Notes: generated by a model from the sequence alone, not told the origin. 64,000 nucleotides of DNA from Eonycteris spelaea (GCA_003508835.1 PUFA01000084.1:7688001-7752000), one strand, 5' to 3'. Numbered from the stretch's first letter, positions 1-13,084 are shown. A program made the numbers and translations.

Positions 1-470
1 AGGGAAAGTGGGATGCAAATAGCATTATTTTGTGAGACATCAAGCATGTAGACAATAATTGGAGTAGCTGAGAGTACGAGGGTGGTGAGTTCAGGAGAAG
101 AAGAAGGGGCCTAGAAAGTAACAATAAAGAATCATATAAGGGACTGGCAGAAGAAAAGAAAATTGAAAAGGAGGAGCCAGAAAGGCAGGAAGAAAGCATA
201 TGGTGTTAGAATAGTCAGACAACTGAGGGTTTCCAGAAGCAGGGCAAGTCCATCCAATTCAGCAAATATTTACTGGTGACCACCGTGTGCCAGTTACTGG
301 GTCAGTGATGACAAATGCTGCAAAGGAAGTAGATTTCCACAGAGCTCTTGACTGCTAAGAAGGCATTATATTAGACCCATCAACCTGTACACAGAGTCTA
401 GGAGACAGATTTGCAAAGCACTTGAAGATTTGTGAAAAACACTGTGAAAACTGTTAAAAGTTTGAATTAC
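1..470. other. no gene; old interspersed repeat fragment
   Basis: Non-coding. Around 255-345 the 'attcagcaaatatttactg ... gtgccagttactggg' pattern is typical of an old mammalian interspersed repeat. Nothing else recognised. Confidence 0.5.
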
Positions 471-690
471 AGAGCAAGACTCCTGGGTTGAATCCTGATT
501 TAGTTTCAAGTTATGTATGATTTAAAGAACTCTTTGACTTTTCCCTCTTCCTCAAAATCCTCACTTGTAAATAGTAACTTTTCTAGTAGGGCAATCTCAA
601 AGATTTGGAGTCATACCTATAAAGTACTTACAAGAGTGCCTGGCAATGAGGTAAGTGTTAAAAAGTAATCTTAGAAGCTATAAAGTAGGG
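470..690 (+). repeat. MIR SINE
   Basis: It reads like the MIR consensus: 'tcctgggttgaatcctgatt', then 'tcctcacttgtaaatagtaac', 'cctataaagtacttac' and 'gagtgcctggcaat'. Confidence 0.65.
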
Positions 691-1255
691 CATCCACGTT
701 TAGTTCAGGTGTTGAAAATGTAAGCGTACCCTAGCAAACGAGGCAATTTGAATCTCTTGATGAGTTTAAAATTGCCCCATTTCCCTTGCTCTTTCTAGAA
801 GAACATTGATTCAGGGTAAACAATCTCTACTTTCCCAGGCTGACCCAACTCAAGAAATACATTCCGAGGCTGCACCAGAAAAGAAAGATACTGAAGCACA
901 CTTCATAACAATAAATGGAATCATGCACAAGAAGATATACCACTGATTAATATCTATGTTCTCAATCAGGGAGCCCCAAAATATGTAAAGCAATTACTAA
1001 CAGAACAAAAGGGAGAAAAGACCAAAAACATATCATCAGTAGGGGACCTAAATAGCCCACTGTTGGATATGAACAGATCCTCCAAACAGAAAATCAATAA
1101 GGAATTAACATCTTTAAATGACACATTAGACCAACTGGACATAATTGACATTTACAGAGCTTTCCATCCCAAAACAGCTGCTATACATTCTTCTCTAGTG
1201 CACATGGAACATTCTCAAGAATCGACCATATACTGAGACACAGAAAGACTCAACA

Positions 1256-1308
1256 AATATAAGAGGGCTGAACATAATATGATTGGTATGTTTCAGCCCT
1301 CTTATATT
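1256..1308. repeat. perfect 17-bp inverted repeat inside L1
   Basis: Arms aatataagagggctgaa (1256-1272) and ttcagccctcttatatt (1292-1308) are exact reverse complements, with a 19-nt loop. Confidence 0.9.
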
Positions 1309-3328
1309 GAAAACTAGAGATCGACTGCAAAAAGAAATCAGGAAGCACAACAAACACATGGAGATTAAACAACATGCTACTGAAAAATAACTGGGTCAGA
1401 GAAGAAATATAAAGAGAGATCAAGAGATACATAGAAATGAATGATAATGACAGGACAACATACCAAAACTTTTGGAACATGACAAAAGTGGTCATAAGAG
1501 GAAAAGTCATATCATTACAGGCTTACCTCCAAAAACAAGAAAAAGTCCAGATAAACAACCTAATGCTTCATCTTAAAGAACTAAAAAAAGGAAGAACAAG
1601 TGAGGCCTAATGTCGCAGAAGAAAGAAATCATCAAAAATTAGAGCAAAAACAAATGAATTTGAAAACAAAAACAATAGAAAAAATAAATGTAACAAAGAG
1701 CTGGTTCTTTGAGAGGTTAATAAAATTGACAAACTCTGGCTAGGCTCACTAAAGAAAAAAGAAAAGGACACAAATAAACAAAATCGGGATGCAAAAGGGG
1801 AAATTACAACTGACATCACAGAAATACAAAGGATCGTGCAAGAATACTATGAAAAAGTATATAATAACAAATTTAATAACCTAGAAGAAATGAACCAGTA
1901 CTTAGAAGAATACATCTTCTTAGACTGAAACAAGATCTGAAAAATCTAGATAGATCGATCTGAAGTGTAGAAATTGAAACAATCATCAAAAACCTACCAA
2001 GAAGTGTAAGTCCAGGACTGGATGTTTTCACCACTGAATTCTACCAAACATTCAAAGAAGATTTAATACATTCTCTTCAAACTCTTTGAAAAAATTGAGA
2101 GGAGGCGATACTTCCAACTCATTTATGAGGCCAATATTACCGCCAATACCAAAATCTGGTAAAGATAAGACAAAAAAGAAAACTACAGACCAATATCTCT
2201 CATGAACACAGATGCGAAAAATCCTAAATAAGATACTAGCGAACTGAATACAGCAACATATTAAAAAGATTTTACACCACGATCAAGTGGCTTCATCCCA
2301 GAAGCACAGGGAATGGTTCAACATACGCAAATGATTAATGTGATACACACACAAATTAAAAAATAAGAATCATATGATCATATCAATAGATGCAAGAAAA
2401 AGCCTTCGACAAGATACGCATCCATTATGATCAAAACACTTAATAAAATCAGCATAGAAGGAAAGTACCTTAACATAAAAAAGGCCATCTATGACAAACC
2501 TTCAGCCAACATTATACTTAATGGTGAAAAACTAAAAACTTCCTCTAAGACAGAACAAGGCAAGGCTGTCCACTACCGCCACCTTATTCAATATACATTG
2601 GAGGTCCTAGTGAATGCAATCAGGCAAGAGAAAGATATAAAAGACATCGAAGTAGGAAAAAAGAAGTCAAACTGTCCTATTTGCGGATGACATGATTCTC
2701 TATATAGAAAACCTAAAGACTCCACAAGAACACTACTAGAAACAATAAGCAAATACAGTAAAATCTCTAGTTACAAAATCAACGTTCAAAAATCCATAGT
2801 CATTCCTATACTCTAATAATGAAAGTGTCGAAAAAGAAGTGGAAAAAATATCCCTTTTGCACTTGCGACAAAAAAGAATAAATACCTAGGAATAAATTTA
2901 ACGAAACATGTGAAGGACCTATATAATGAAAACCATTAAAACCCATTAAAAGAAATCAAAGAAGATACAAAGAAATGGAAAGATATTCTTGTTTCTTGGA
3001 TTGGAAGAATCAACATAGTTAAAATGACCTTATCACCTAAAGTGTTATACAGATTTAATGAACTCCTCATCAAATCCCATTGGCATATTTTAAAGAAAGG
3101 GGGAAAAATCGTCCAGATTTTAAATGGAAGCACAAAAGACCTCAAATTACAAAAGCCATCCTGAGAAAAAAGAATGAGGCTGGAGGCATCACTCTGCTGA
3201 CCTCAAAATTATACTACAAAGTGACAGTAAATCAAAGGGCAATGGTATTGCAGCAAACAAAGACTCATGGACGAGTGAAACAGAATCGAGAGTGCAGACA
3301 TAAACCCATCTTTTATATGGGCAAACAA

Positions 3329-3415
3329 TTTTTGACAAAAATGCCAAAAACATACAGTGGAGAAAGGAAAGCTTTTTGACAAAAATGCAAAAACATACAG
3401 TGGAGAAAGGAAAGC
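3329..3415. repeat. 44-bp tandem duplication inside L1
   Basis: Unit 3329-3372 is repeated at 3373-3415 with one base deleted (gccaaaaa versus gcaaaaa). It is a duplication after insertion, not part of normal L1. Confidence 0.9.
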
Positions 3416-4825
3416 CTCTCAATAAATAGGGATGGGGAAACTGGTAAGCCACCTGCAAAAGAATGAAACTAGACTGTTTGTCTATCACACACAAGTCACA
3501 AAATTACTCAAAATGAATTAAGGACCTGAATATAAGATCTGAACAATAAAATGCATAGAAGAAAACATAGGAACTAAACTCAAGGACTTTGACTAGAAGA
3601 CGATTATGAATTTGACCTCAAAGGCAAGGGAAATAAAAGCAAAAATGAATGATGGACTACATCAAACTAAAAGCTTCTGCTCAGCAAAGAAATTATCAAC
3701 AAGGAAAAGAGACAGCCATCCAAATGGGAAAAACATATTTGCAAGCAACACCTCTGATAAGAGCTTAATATCCAAAATATACAAAAAACTCAATAGGACT
3801 CAATAATAGCAAGAAACAATGATCTAATCAAAATATGGGCGGAGGACCTGAGCAGACACTTCTCCTAGAAGACATACAAATGGCCTACAAATATATGAAA
3901 AGATGCTCAACATCGCTAGCTATTAGGGAAATGTGAATCAAAACCACAATGAGATACCATCTTAACAACCTGTTTAGAATAGCTGTAATCAACAGGACAA
4001 GTAATAACAAATGTTGGAGAGGATACAGAGAAACAGGAACCCCTGTACATTGCTGGTGGGAACTGCAAATTGTTACAGTCACTGTGGAAAATAGTATGGA
4101 GTGTTCCTCCAAAAACTAAGAATGATCTACCATATGATCCAGCAATCCCTCTACTGGGTATTTACCCCAAGACTTGAAAAACCCATATCCAAAAGAATAT
4201 TGTCACACCGATATTCATAGCAGCATTTTCACAGTGGCCAGGCATGGAAGCAACCGAAGTGCTTTACGATAGATGATTGGAAAAAGAAGCTGTGGTACAT
4301 TATACAATGGAATATTACTCAGTCACAGAAGAGATGAAATACTTGCCATTTGTGACAACATGGATGGACCTCGAGATAATCATGCTAAGCAAAATTAGCC
4401 AGCAGAAAAAGTTGAAAAATCACATGATATCACTTATATATGGGATGTAAACCTAAAAGCAACAAGTGAACAAACAGAGAGACTCATGGGCATGGAATAA
4501 TAGACTAATGGTTACACAGAGTGTAGGGGGTGGGGGAGGAAGTGGTAAGTTAGATAAAGGCAGTAAATATAGGAAGGTAGGGGAGGGTGAAGTGGGTAAT
4601 GGGGATCAATGTATGGTAGCTGAAGAAACTGGACTTTGGGTAGTAAATACACAATAGAATATACAAATGTCAATTATAATGTACACTTGAAAATTATATA
4701 ATTAATTAACCAATGTTATGTCAATAAACATAATTTAAAATGATCTCTTTACTTTAGGACCCTGTTCTTCCATGTGAATTTCATTGTCAATTTGCAGTCT
4801 CTTATCTTCTTTCCATGAAATAGCG

Positions 4826-4862
4826 TATTCATTCATTCATAAATTCATTCATTCATTCATTC
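4826..4862 (+). repeat. (ATTC)n microsatellite
   Basis: Short run of attc units with one interruption. Confidence 0.9.
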
Positions 4863-7240
4863 TTCCTCCTTTCCACTCTCTCTTTCTTACTCTGAGAACT
4901 GACCACTGAATTCATGAGTGACTTAGTAAGTGAAAACGGAAAGGAATTGTTTTAACCATGGTAATAGTATAATGATGGTGATAATAATGATGAAGAAAAG
5001 AAATAGTAAGTAATCATGGAGAACTTTATATTTATTTGTAAGCTAACACTACTGTTTTCTAGAAAGCTCAGTCTACTCAGCGGTTACCAGTTACCTTTTA
5101 AAAATACTCTTACTTGAAGCAACAGACTTCTTCCTATGCAGTCTGATTGCCCATCAATGTGGGCACTGATTAGCTCCATGCAATTTTATTCTGGCAATAT
5201 CACTGGAACCCTGATAAAAATTTGATAACTTGACTGGGATTTCATTTGTATGAAGATGATCCATTAATATTCTTTCTGGAAGTCAAAAAATAATGTGACA
5301 AAAAATCCTTGCTTACTCTGGGTTTACTGAAAAAAAAAGTAAAAAAAGAAAAGCATTCATTTGGATTCATTTAATATGTTCTGTTTGCAGATCAATGTCT
5401 CTTGCGCTGCCTGCTCTATGCTTCCTTTCACAGACAGGCCTGTGGAGTCTGTTGAAGGCTAATATATGTCAATAAGGTTCTGGGAACAAAAGTGTCACTA
5501 TCCTGAGAGAGCTGAAGTCGTTTCAGTCTTATTGGTGTCTCAGGCTGAATTTTGTTTTTGGTCTTGTCCTGAGGGTCTGTACCAGATTGCACAGGTTATT
5601 GAATATCCCTTTACTATGGGAACTTTTTCATCATGTAGAAGTCAGATCTGAAGCCATTTAGAGAATATCTAAGAACTAGGTAAACAAAATCCCACCCACT
5701 CCCCTTGGCTTTTCACCATGGTTCAAGGTTAAGGCCCATTGGTAATTACATGAGCTGACGCTCTAACAATCTCTGCATTGTTATCTCTTGCTATTCCCTT
5801 ACGACTTCTTTCATTTTACTCACTCAGCATTTGAGAGCCTCTTCTTGCAAGCACTGTGCTTGGAAATGGGGGTTCAATGATCAGCTCTTCTAAAGTTTAA
5901 GTTCATGGTGGATTTAGACATCAACCAGAGAATTACATAAATGATCCAAATGTGAGAATACATGAAGGAGAGGAAGGCTAGTCAGAGTACCAGGAAAGCT
6001 TTCCCTGAGGAATGCAGCAGGAGACATTGTGCAGGAGAGGGGGATGAGAGCGTTCAGGCAGAGGACACAGGCAAGTCAAAGGCCCTCGGGTGGTCTCACA
6101 CATCTGGTTCAGTAATAGCAATGTGTGATCACCTACCTGTCTTTTCCAGGCTGGTCCTTTACAAGCCCTCAAGGAGTATTCGTTTTGTGTATCGAACTGA
6201 TTTGCAAGTGAGACCGTGGTTGGCTACTTGTCTCAGTGCGCACCCCTGGCCTCAGCAGCAGGACAGTATCTCCTGGGGCATGCTGGTGGCAGCAAGACGG
6301 CCTATTCCTAGGTGGTTTTTGTTCTGTCTCGTTTTTGTTTTTAAAAGAAATCCTTTCCTAGAGGCCAACCTGGAGATTCTGTAACTGAAAGAGGATGTAT
6401 TTGCTTCTTGACATTTAGTAGAGTGTTTTAAAAGAATTGTATTTGTATTTCTGCTAGTCAAGTCTTTAAGATTCATATTGATTAAGATGAAAAGAGAGAA
6501 TCATGAAACATAGCAAATGAAGATATGAATTTTAAAAAAGTACAACCAAAGAAGAGTTTCAGAAGCAAAAGTCTGAAGTTTATAATAGAAGAAAATAGTA
6601 GTGAACTAAAGATTTACCAATTTATATAATTTAAAAATATTAATCATTTTATACAAAGAAAATAGTCATTTATATGTAAAGGTAACACAATAACATTCTC
6701 AGAAAATACAATTTTCTTTAAAAAATTGCTTAATTAAATATTCCAATCACAATAAACCCTCAGGAATGGAATGATCATAAGAAGACCAGCGATAAATCTT
6801 GAAATATGCAAAAAAAATTCATATCAATCACATATTTCAGTATGTGAATAAAGCAACTTGCTTTTTGTATTTTCTGTTTCAAGGTTAATTTAATTGTCAT
6901 TACACAACAAGCCTCTTTAATGTTCTATAGTTGGTTCCATATTACGACTTACTATGCACATAGGTTACATGCCAACCCAGTGATAGTGTTGTTTATTTTG
7001 TTTTCTGGTTGTTTATTGCTTCTTCAGTTTGATTGTTTTCTTGTTATTAAATCTTGAGAGTATCCAGAGAAACATTATAATGAGTTGTTTCCAATAAGTA
7101 AGGAGATTGGGAGAAAACACTACTTTGCACAAAATGTCTTGTTTATTATATTAATTCATAATGACCATGAAGTTATAATAAAAAGGCTCAAAACCTTCTT
7201 AGTTTGTTTCTATTTCAAATCTTTAAAAAAATTTCTCACT
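4863..7240. other. no gene; unique intergenic or CD96 intron/3' flank
   Basis: No exon with good splice sites and CD96-like coding was found. At about 5820-6105 there is an old interspersed repeat (cores 'aagctttccctgaggaatg' and 'caaaggccctcgggtgg'). The open frame across it (5962-6384) is not a gene. The rest is AT-rich unique sequence. Confidence 0.6.
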
Positions 7241-7256
7241 AAAATTAAAAATTAAC

Positions 7257-7512
7257 AAGCCCAATCCCATCTGATCGCAGAAGCTAAACAGGGTCGGCCT
7301 GGTTAATACTTAGATGAGGAGAGCACCTAGGAAGATCAGGTGCTATAGGCATAAAAATTAATAAAAATAACAAATTATTAATTAAATTAATTAAGGGACT
7401 GTAAGCTGACAAGATCTTTGCAATCTGTGAGGTTCAACCAAGGGCTTGCCTCACCAAAAAACAAACAAACAAATAAACAAATAAATGAAATAAAATAAAT
7501 AGATAAAATAAT
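7257..7512 (+). mobile_element. 5S rRNA-derived SINE (MEG-RL-like), 5'-truncated
   Basis: The 5S-like head (gaagctaaacagggtcggcc, then 'gcacctaggaagatcaggtgctatagg') lacks about the first 28 bases. An AT-rich link and the non-5S tail 'gtaagctgacaagatctttg ... gaggttcaaccaagggcttgcctcacc' follow, then (AAAC/AAAT)n. It is bounded by a perfect 15-bp target-site duplication (7242-7256 and 7513-7527). Such SINEs are known from fruit bats. Confidence 0.9.
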
Positions 7513-8044
7513 AAATTAAAAATTAACCCTTTATATTTCACTAGATATTTGATTAAATCAGAAGACAGCTCTAGCCAGTTCTGAGTTGAATGGAGAAGAC
7601 AGAAACATGTTCTATATGAAGCTAATTCTAAAGTCTCCTCATGACATTACAAAGCAGAACTGGATCTCTCAAATCAGATTACTGCCAACTTCCCAGTGAC
7701 CGTTCCTTTCTCTGTGGAAGAAGGGAAAAGCAGGAAAAATGAATGTGGGTTTAATTTGGGGGAAATATTAAAATATATTCCAAACAATTTACATTTTAAG
7801 GATCACTTAATATAGACCTACCATGTTGCCCAATAAAAGAGACAAGTGAGCAAGCTGGAGAATAAAGAATAAAATCATAATAAAAAGAAAAGAAATATTG
7901 ATTTAGTCATTGTTTCCTCCTTCAAGGAATTAAAAAATACAAGTAAAGGTGTTGGTTTATTTTAAAATAAATTTTGTTTACAAAACTCTTTTTGGGTGAC
8001 CACATTCCTTCTCAGACTGGACCATTTGATTCTATTTATTTATG

Positions 8045-8235
8045 CATTTTCACATTTGATGCTCATAACTATCTAAACTAGATAATATTACTCCTGTTTT
8101 TTAAAGATAAGGAAACATTATTAGAGAGATAAGATGACTTGCCCCAGGTTATTGAGCCAGTAAGTGACAGACAGGAGAATTTATCCTCAGCCTGTCAACA
8201 TCAAAAAACTATGTTCATTCCACTCTGGTAGCCTC
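8045..8235 (-). repeat. MIR SINE
   Basis: Reverse MIR pattern: 'aaagataaggaaacattatt', 'gacttgccccaggttattga' and 'gccagtaagtgacag'. Confidence 0.65.
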
Positions 8236-8559
8236 GTAGAGTATCAGTACCTTACTAACAGCACGCGTCATCAGAATCGTAGCTTCTCCATGGGAGAGCT
8301 CAGTCATGGTCAATAGTAAACAACATCCAGATAGAAGGCCTTTAATAGCCTCTGCCTCTGCTTTCTCTCCTAATTATCATCTCTCAGCTTCTGTCATAAG
8401 ACTACCCAGAATTTGAGTCCTGACCAGATGCCTTTTTCTTTAGGGAGCTTTCCTCTGCCACCTTGAAAACTTCTTCATTAATCTTTTCCCTCCTTTATAC
8501 TTTAAAAAATATCCTTCACAACTCCCCAAATTTATTGAGTTATCAGCATTTACTAATAG

Positions 8560-8985
8560 TCATGAGTTATTCACTGTTCTAAGTGATAACGAGTAGAACA
8601 GCAGAAAAATCAAATTCTACCCTCCACAAAATAAATATGACCAAATAAACAAAAATCTCATCGACACATAGGATTTACATTATTTGGGAGAAGCCCAGGT
8701 AAGTAAATTATACAGGATGTTAAAAGACGCTACAGAGAAAAATGAGGCAGGAAAAGAGGACAGGAAGTAGATACAGGGCTAGAGTTTTAAATAAGATTGT
8801 CATGAAAAGTTACATTGAGAAAGGTGACATTTAAATAAAGATCAAGAGAAGATGAGAGTGTGTGCCAGTGGGATTTTGGGGAAGAATTTTTCAGGCAGAG
8901 GGAATAAGTAAAAAGGCCCTGAGTTGGAGCAACCCAGAATGTTGGAGGTGAATTCGGATGAGGCAAAGTGAGCAAAGGAGAAAGA
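8560..8985 (+). repeat. old interspersed repeat, family not named
   Basis: It shares the mammalian-wide core 'tttttcaggcagagggaata ... aaaaggccctgagttgg' with the piece near 6060. Its low-complexity purine bias explains the minus-strand open frame 8787-8975. Confidence 0.5.
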
Positions 8986-9125
8986 AAGAGTATGATATAT
9001 ATATAAATTTTAATATAACATGTGGCTTTTCAGGCTAACTTAAAGGTATTTACCCTTCCTCATGCCACTCCTCTTCTCCACCCACGGGACTAACAACACA
9101 ATTATAAGGGCTAGATTATTTTGCT

Positions 9126-9173
9126 TTTATTAAAACACACTACACACACACACACCCACACACACACTCACAA
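9126..9173 (+). repeat. (CA)n microsatellite
   Basis: Interrupted run of ca units. Confidence 0.9.
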
Positions 9174-9454
9174 TAGACAAAACAGACTGGTTAATTAATC
9201 AATCACTCTATTTCCTATGTTAGGTTTCTAATGCTCCAAAAGGGATTTAAGGAGAAATTAATATAAATATACATATAGACACTTACTATAAATCAGGTAC
9301 TATATTAGTGGTTTGCATGTCTAGTCTCTTCTGTTGCTTTTAATAACCTATTGAAGAAGGAACTATCCATACTGACACTCTCCTTTCTTCTTTTCTTGTC
9401 TTTCCAATTTCCTTCAAGTATCTCACCTTTTTCTTTTCTTTTCTTTTCCTTTTT

Positions 9455-10616
9455 TTCAGTTACAGTCGACATTCAGTATTATATTAGTTTCAGGTATACA
9501 GCATAGGGGTTAAACATTTATATAATTTACAAAGTGATTCCCAATAAGTTAATACCCACTTAACCTGATACAATACATAGTTATTACAATATTGTTGACT
9601 ATATTTCCTTAGCTGTACTTTACATTCCTGTGATTATTTGTAACTATCAATTTATACTTCTTAATCCCCTAATGTCTTTCACTCAGCCTCAAACCCTATC
9701 CCATCCGGCAACCATCAGTTTTTTCTCTGTATCTGTTTCTGTTTTTTTTATTCATTTATTTTGTTTTTATATTCACAAATAGGTGAGATCATATTGTATT
9801 TCTCTTTCTGTCTTTTTGCACTTAGCATAATACCTCTAGGTCCATTCATATTGTTGCAAATGATAAAATTCATTTTTTTAAAAATAGAATACTCAATATT
9901 CTATTGAGTATATATATGTATCACTTCTTTATCCAATCATCTTTTAATGGACACTTAGGTTGATTCATGTCTTGGCTTTGTAAATATATTTTTTTGAATT
10001 CGTGTTTTACATTTTTTTTTCAGACAATATTCAGAAATAGAATTGCTGAGTCAGTTAAGGTAGTTCTATTTTTTAATTTTTTGAGGCTCCTCCATATTGT
10101 TTTCCATAGAGGCTACACTAATTCGCAACCTCACAACAGCACATGAAAGTTTTTTTTTCTCCAGATCCTTGCCAACATTTGTTTGTTGATATATCGATGG
10201 TAACAATTTTGACAGGTGTGAGGTGATATCTCATTGTGGTTTTGATTTGAATTTACCTAATAATTAGTGATGTTAAGCACCTTTTTTATATGCCATTTTT
10301 AACAGGTTATTTCTTGTTTTGCTATTGAATTGAATGAATTCCTTATATGTTTTGGACATTAACCTCATATGATATATTGATTGCAAATGTTTTCTCTCAG
10401 TCCATAGGTTTGTATTTTCATTTTGTTGATTATTTTCTTTGTTGTAAAGTTTTTTTAGTTTGACATAGTATCCTTATTTTCCTCTTGTTACCTGAGTTTT
10501 GGTGTCATATCTAAAAGTCATTGCCACGGCCAATGTCAGGGAGCTTTTCCCATGCTTTTTTTTCTAGGAGTTTATAGTTTCAAGTATTATGTTTAAGACT
10601 TTCATCTCTTTTGAGG

Positions 10617-10654
<38 letters not shown>

Positions 10655-10915
10655 TGTATGGTGCAAGTAAAGGGTCCGATTTTATCCTTCTGCATGTAAA
10701 TATGTTTTCCAAGCACAATTTATTGAAGAGACAATCCTTTCTCATTGTGTACTCTCTGCATCCTCGTTGGAAATTAGTTGACCATATATGCTAGTGTTTA
10801 TTTCTGACATCTCTATTTCATTTCATTGGTCTTATGTATCTGTTTTTATGCCAGCATCATATAGTTTTGATTACTATAGCTTGGTAGTACAGTGAGAAAT
10901 CAGTATGTGTGATGC
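9455..10915 (-). mobile_element. LINE-1 3' portion
   Basis: Antisense L1: the 3' UTR begins at about 9455 ('tttcaggtatacagcatagg', 'catagttattacaatattg') and runs back through the ORF2 C-terminal region ('ggtgatatctcattgtggtt', about 10220) to about 10915. The ORF is broken. It contains a (TG)n tract. Confidence 0.85.
10618..10659 (+). repeat. (TG)n microsatellite
   Basis: About 20 tg units with one gg interruption, inside the antisense L1. Confidence 0.95.
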
Positions 10916-11670
10916 CTCCAACAGTGTTCTCAGAGCTTCTGGCCTATGTGTCCTGGAGATTAGGACAAAGGGGACCAATGCCTGAGTTGGGCTAGAGGCT
11001 ATGTTGGGAGCCTATGCTTGATCAGCAAGGCTGAATGGACACAGAGAAGAGAGATATGGCATCCGGGAGAAGAAGCACAGCCCTAAATAGGAGGCCAAGG
11101 TGCATATTTTCCCAGACAAAACAGGAGGCCGGAAAAGGATTCTCACTCAGGAAAATACCTAGAGAAATAAAGAAGCACCCAAGTTAGAGAGACCTCCAGA
11201 TGGTTAAGGGCTGCAGGAAGGGAAGAATCAGAAAAGTGAAGGACGATGTGATCTGCACCAAAGGGATAGCAGCCCCAGGCCATAGATTTCCAAGAAATCT
11301 GCTAAAGTGTCCCATGAGGTTAAGGTGACAATTTTTGTTCTTGTTCCAGAGGGCACCTAAATTAGATTATAGCCAGCTGACAAAGGTCTTCCTTCATTAC
11401 CTCCCTCCCTTTTTCCCTACCTTTTTATCCTCAAAGAGAAGACCAAGTCAATAACTAGGAGTGAAAAAGAGAAAGAAGTCCGGAAATCACAAAGCTGTGA
11501 CCTACATTTCCCCTCCCTCCCCCCATTCCCTCTCTGCAGACATAAAGCACACATCTCACATCCCAGGCTTCCACAGCAGACTTACTTAGGTTTCGGAAAG
11601 GAGGAGGGGGAGCAGTTCTGGACTGAATTAAATTTTGTGAGTTTTAACATTACATTTTTTTCTTCACTCG
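10916..11670. other. no gene recognised
   Basis: Comparatively GC-rich unique sequence with no open frame of note and no repeat I can name. Confidence 0.5.
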
Positions 11671-11671
11671 C

Positions 11672-11758
11672 CTACAGCACCTGGTATTCCCTACTAACCC
11701 TGTTTAGCTTCCGAGATCAGAGAAGATCCGGCACATTCAGAGTGGCATGGCTGTAGAC
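11672..11758 (-). mobile_element. 5S rRNA-related remnant with internal deletion
   Basis: Read on the minus strand it starts 'gtctacagccatgccactct', includes 'ctgatctcggaagctaaaca' and ends 'gggaataccaggtgctgtag', all close to 5S rRNA. About 38 bases between 'cagggt' and 'gggaatacc' are missing, which removes the intermediate element and C box of the internal promoter. It is a 5S pseudogene or an old 5S-derived SINE. It has no non-5S tail. Confidence 0.85.
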
Positions 11759-11759
11759 T

Positions 11760-13084
11760 TGACTACATTTGACAAGACTTTTAAATTATAGACATGGTCT
11801 GTCTTTGTGACTGAAAAAAGACCAGACAAGATTTATTATGAGAATATTACCCCCAAAAGCCAAGGAATCTGCCTGAAACTTCTTTTAGAGACCAAGAAGA
11901 AATTATTCAATAGAGCTCATTTGGATAGGGAATGATGCAGTAAAGAAAATTAATTTTTGCTAACCTACCCAGACCAGTTTTTTTTTTTTTTTTTTAACTA
12001 ACTACAAAGGTAAAAGTTATTTGTAAGTTCAGGCAGCCAATGCTTGAGTGATTTAGTCAGTCAAAATCAATTATCCAAGACTTTGCATTATTTCTATGTA
12101 AAATTGAACCTGAAAATATAACTTTTTTCTCAAATAGTAGTATTTCACCTGGCCTTCTATTCTATTAACATATCATCTATCGGTATAGCTGACTAGTCTT
12201 ATTGACAAATGTGTAATTGTATTCCATCAATTCACCTGAAGCACAAAGAGCTCTTAAACCCAAAGCAACACTAACTGGAGAATTGCACTTAAAAAATTAT
12301 AGGCCATCAATAGCATTTAAAAACATTTGAGTTCTCCTAAAGAACCACAATGTGAGGATAAGATAGATATTGACCTTACGGCCATCTTAAAGGAGGTATG
12401 TCCTAATCTCTGCACAAGGCCTTGTTTTCACGTGGGATGAAGATTTGTTCAGAGGCTTACTACATGTATTGCTGCATTACTGGTCTAGGAAAGTTGTCAA
12501 GAGTCTGTTGGGGAAGCAGGACAGAGCTCGTTAAACATCAGGTGATGCATTTGTAGACACTCGATAATTATGAAATGAACTGAAGACTGCATTGTACAAT
12601 AGCTGCTCCCCAGAAGTATCTCACCCCAAGGAGAGAAAACTGAATAAACAAATGCAAAAAGTAAACTAGTCATCAGGAAGGCTACCTTTGACTTATGGGT
12701 GACAAGTAAGGAAAAAAATGAGAAATTTTTTAACAGTCAGTAACATGTGCCCCACGTGAATGTAATAACACAGATGCAATGACCAGAATTTCTAGGATTA
12801 AAGGGAAACTGTAGTTTTGTATGAATTATATACATATCTCTGGACAATAAGAAGTATATTATAATATAACCTATAATTTAATTCCTTCTAAGTGAGCCCC
12901 TTTCCTGGAGGCTGCATTTCTCAGAAAACACTGATCCAGAGAAGGGAAAGATTAATAGAGTCACAGCTGTCATGTCAACCTTTTCATAGCAGCTACACCA
13001 GTATCACATTAGAAGGGATTTATTCAGTGTCTAAAGATAACTTATTGAGCACCCATTATGTATTCTCTGAGGCAATAAACTTAG
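11760..13084. other. no gene recognised; intron or flank
   Basis: AT-rich unique sequence including a 17-base poly-T run at about 11980-11996. No exon was placed. Confidence 0.5.

Larger units (their letters stand above)
905..4740 (+). mobile_element. LINE-1 retrotransposon, 5'-truncated, dead
   Basis: Sense-strand L1 carrying the ORF2 endonuclease-to-C-terminus region and the 3' UTR. Recognisable peptides include the reverse transcriptase run MIKTLNKISIEGKYLN (about 2427) and, in a shifted frame near 2680, the catalytic FADD motif. The 3' part has 'ctactgggtatttacccc' (about 4150) and ends in an A-rich, AATAAA-containing tail near 4725. Many stops and frameshifts break ORF2, so the copy cannot be active. 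It also carries an internal tandem duplication (3329-3415) and an inverted repeat (1256-1308). Confidence 0.9.

Noticed and set aside
2427..3379. Open frames resembling reverse transcriptase
   Set aside because: Fragments of a dead LINE-1 ORF2, not a host gene.
5962..6384. 140-residue plus-strand open frame
   Set aside because: It covers an old interspersed repeat ('caggcagaggacacag ... aaaggccctcgggtgg') and has no known domain or splice logic.
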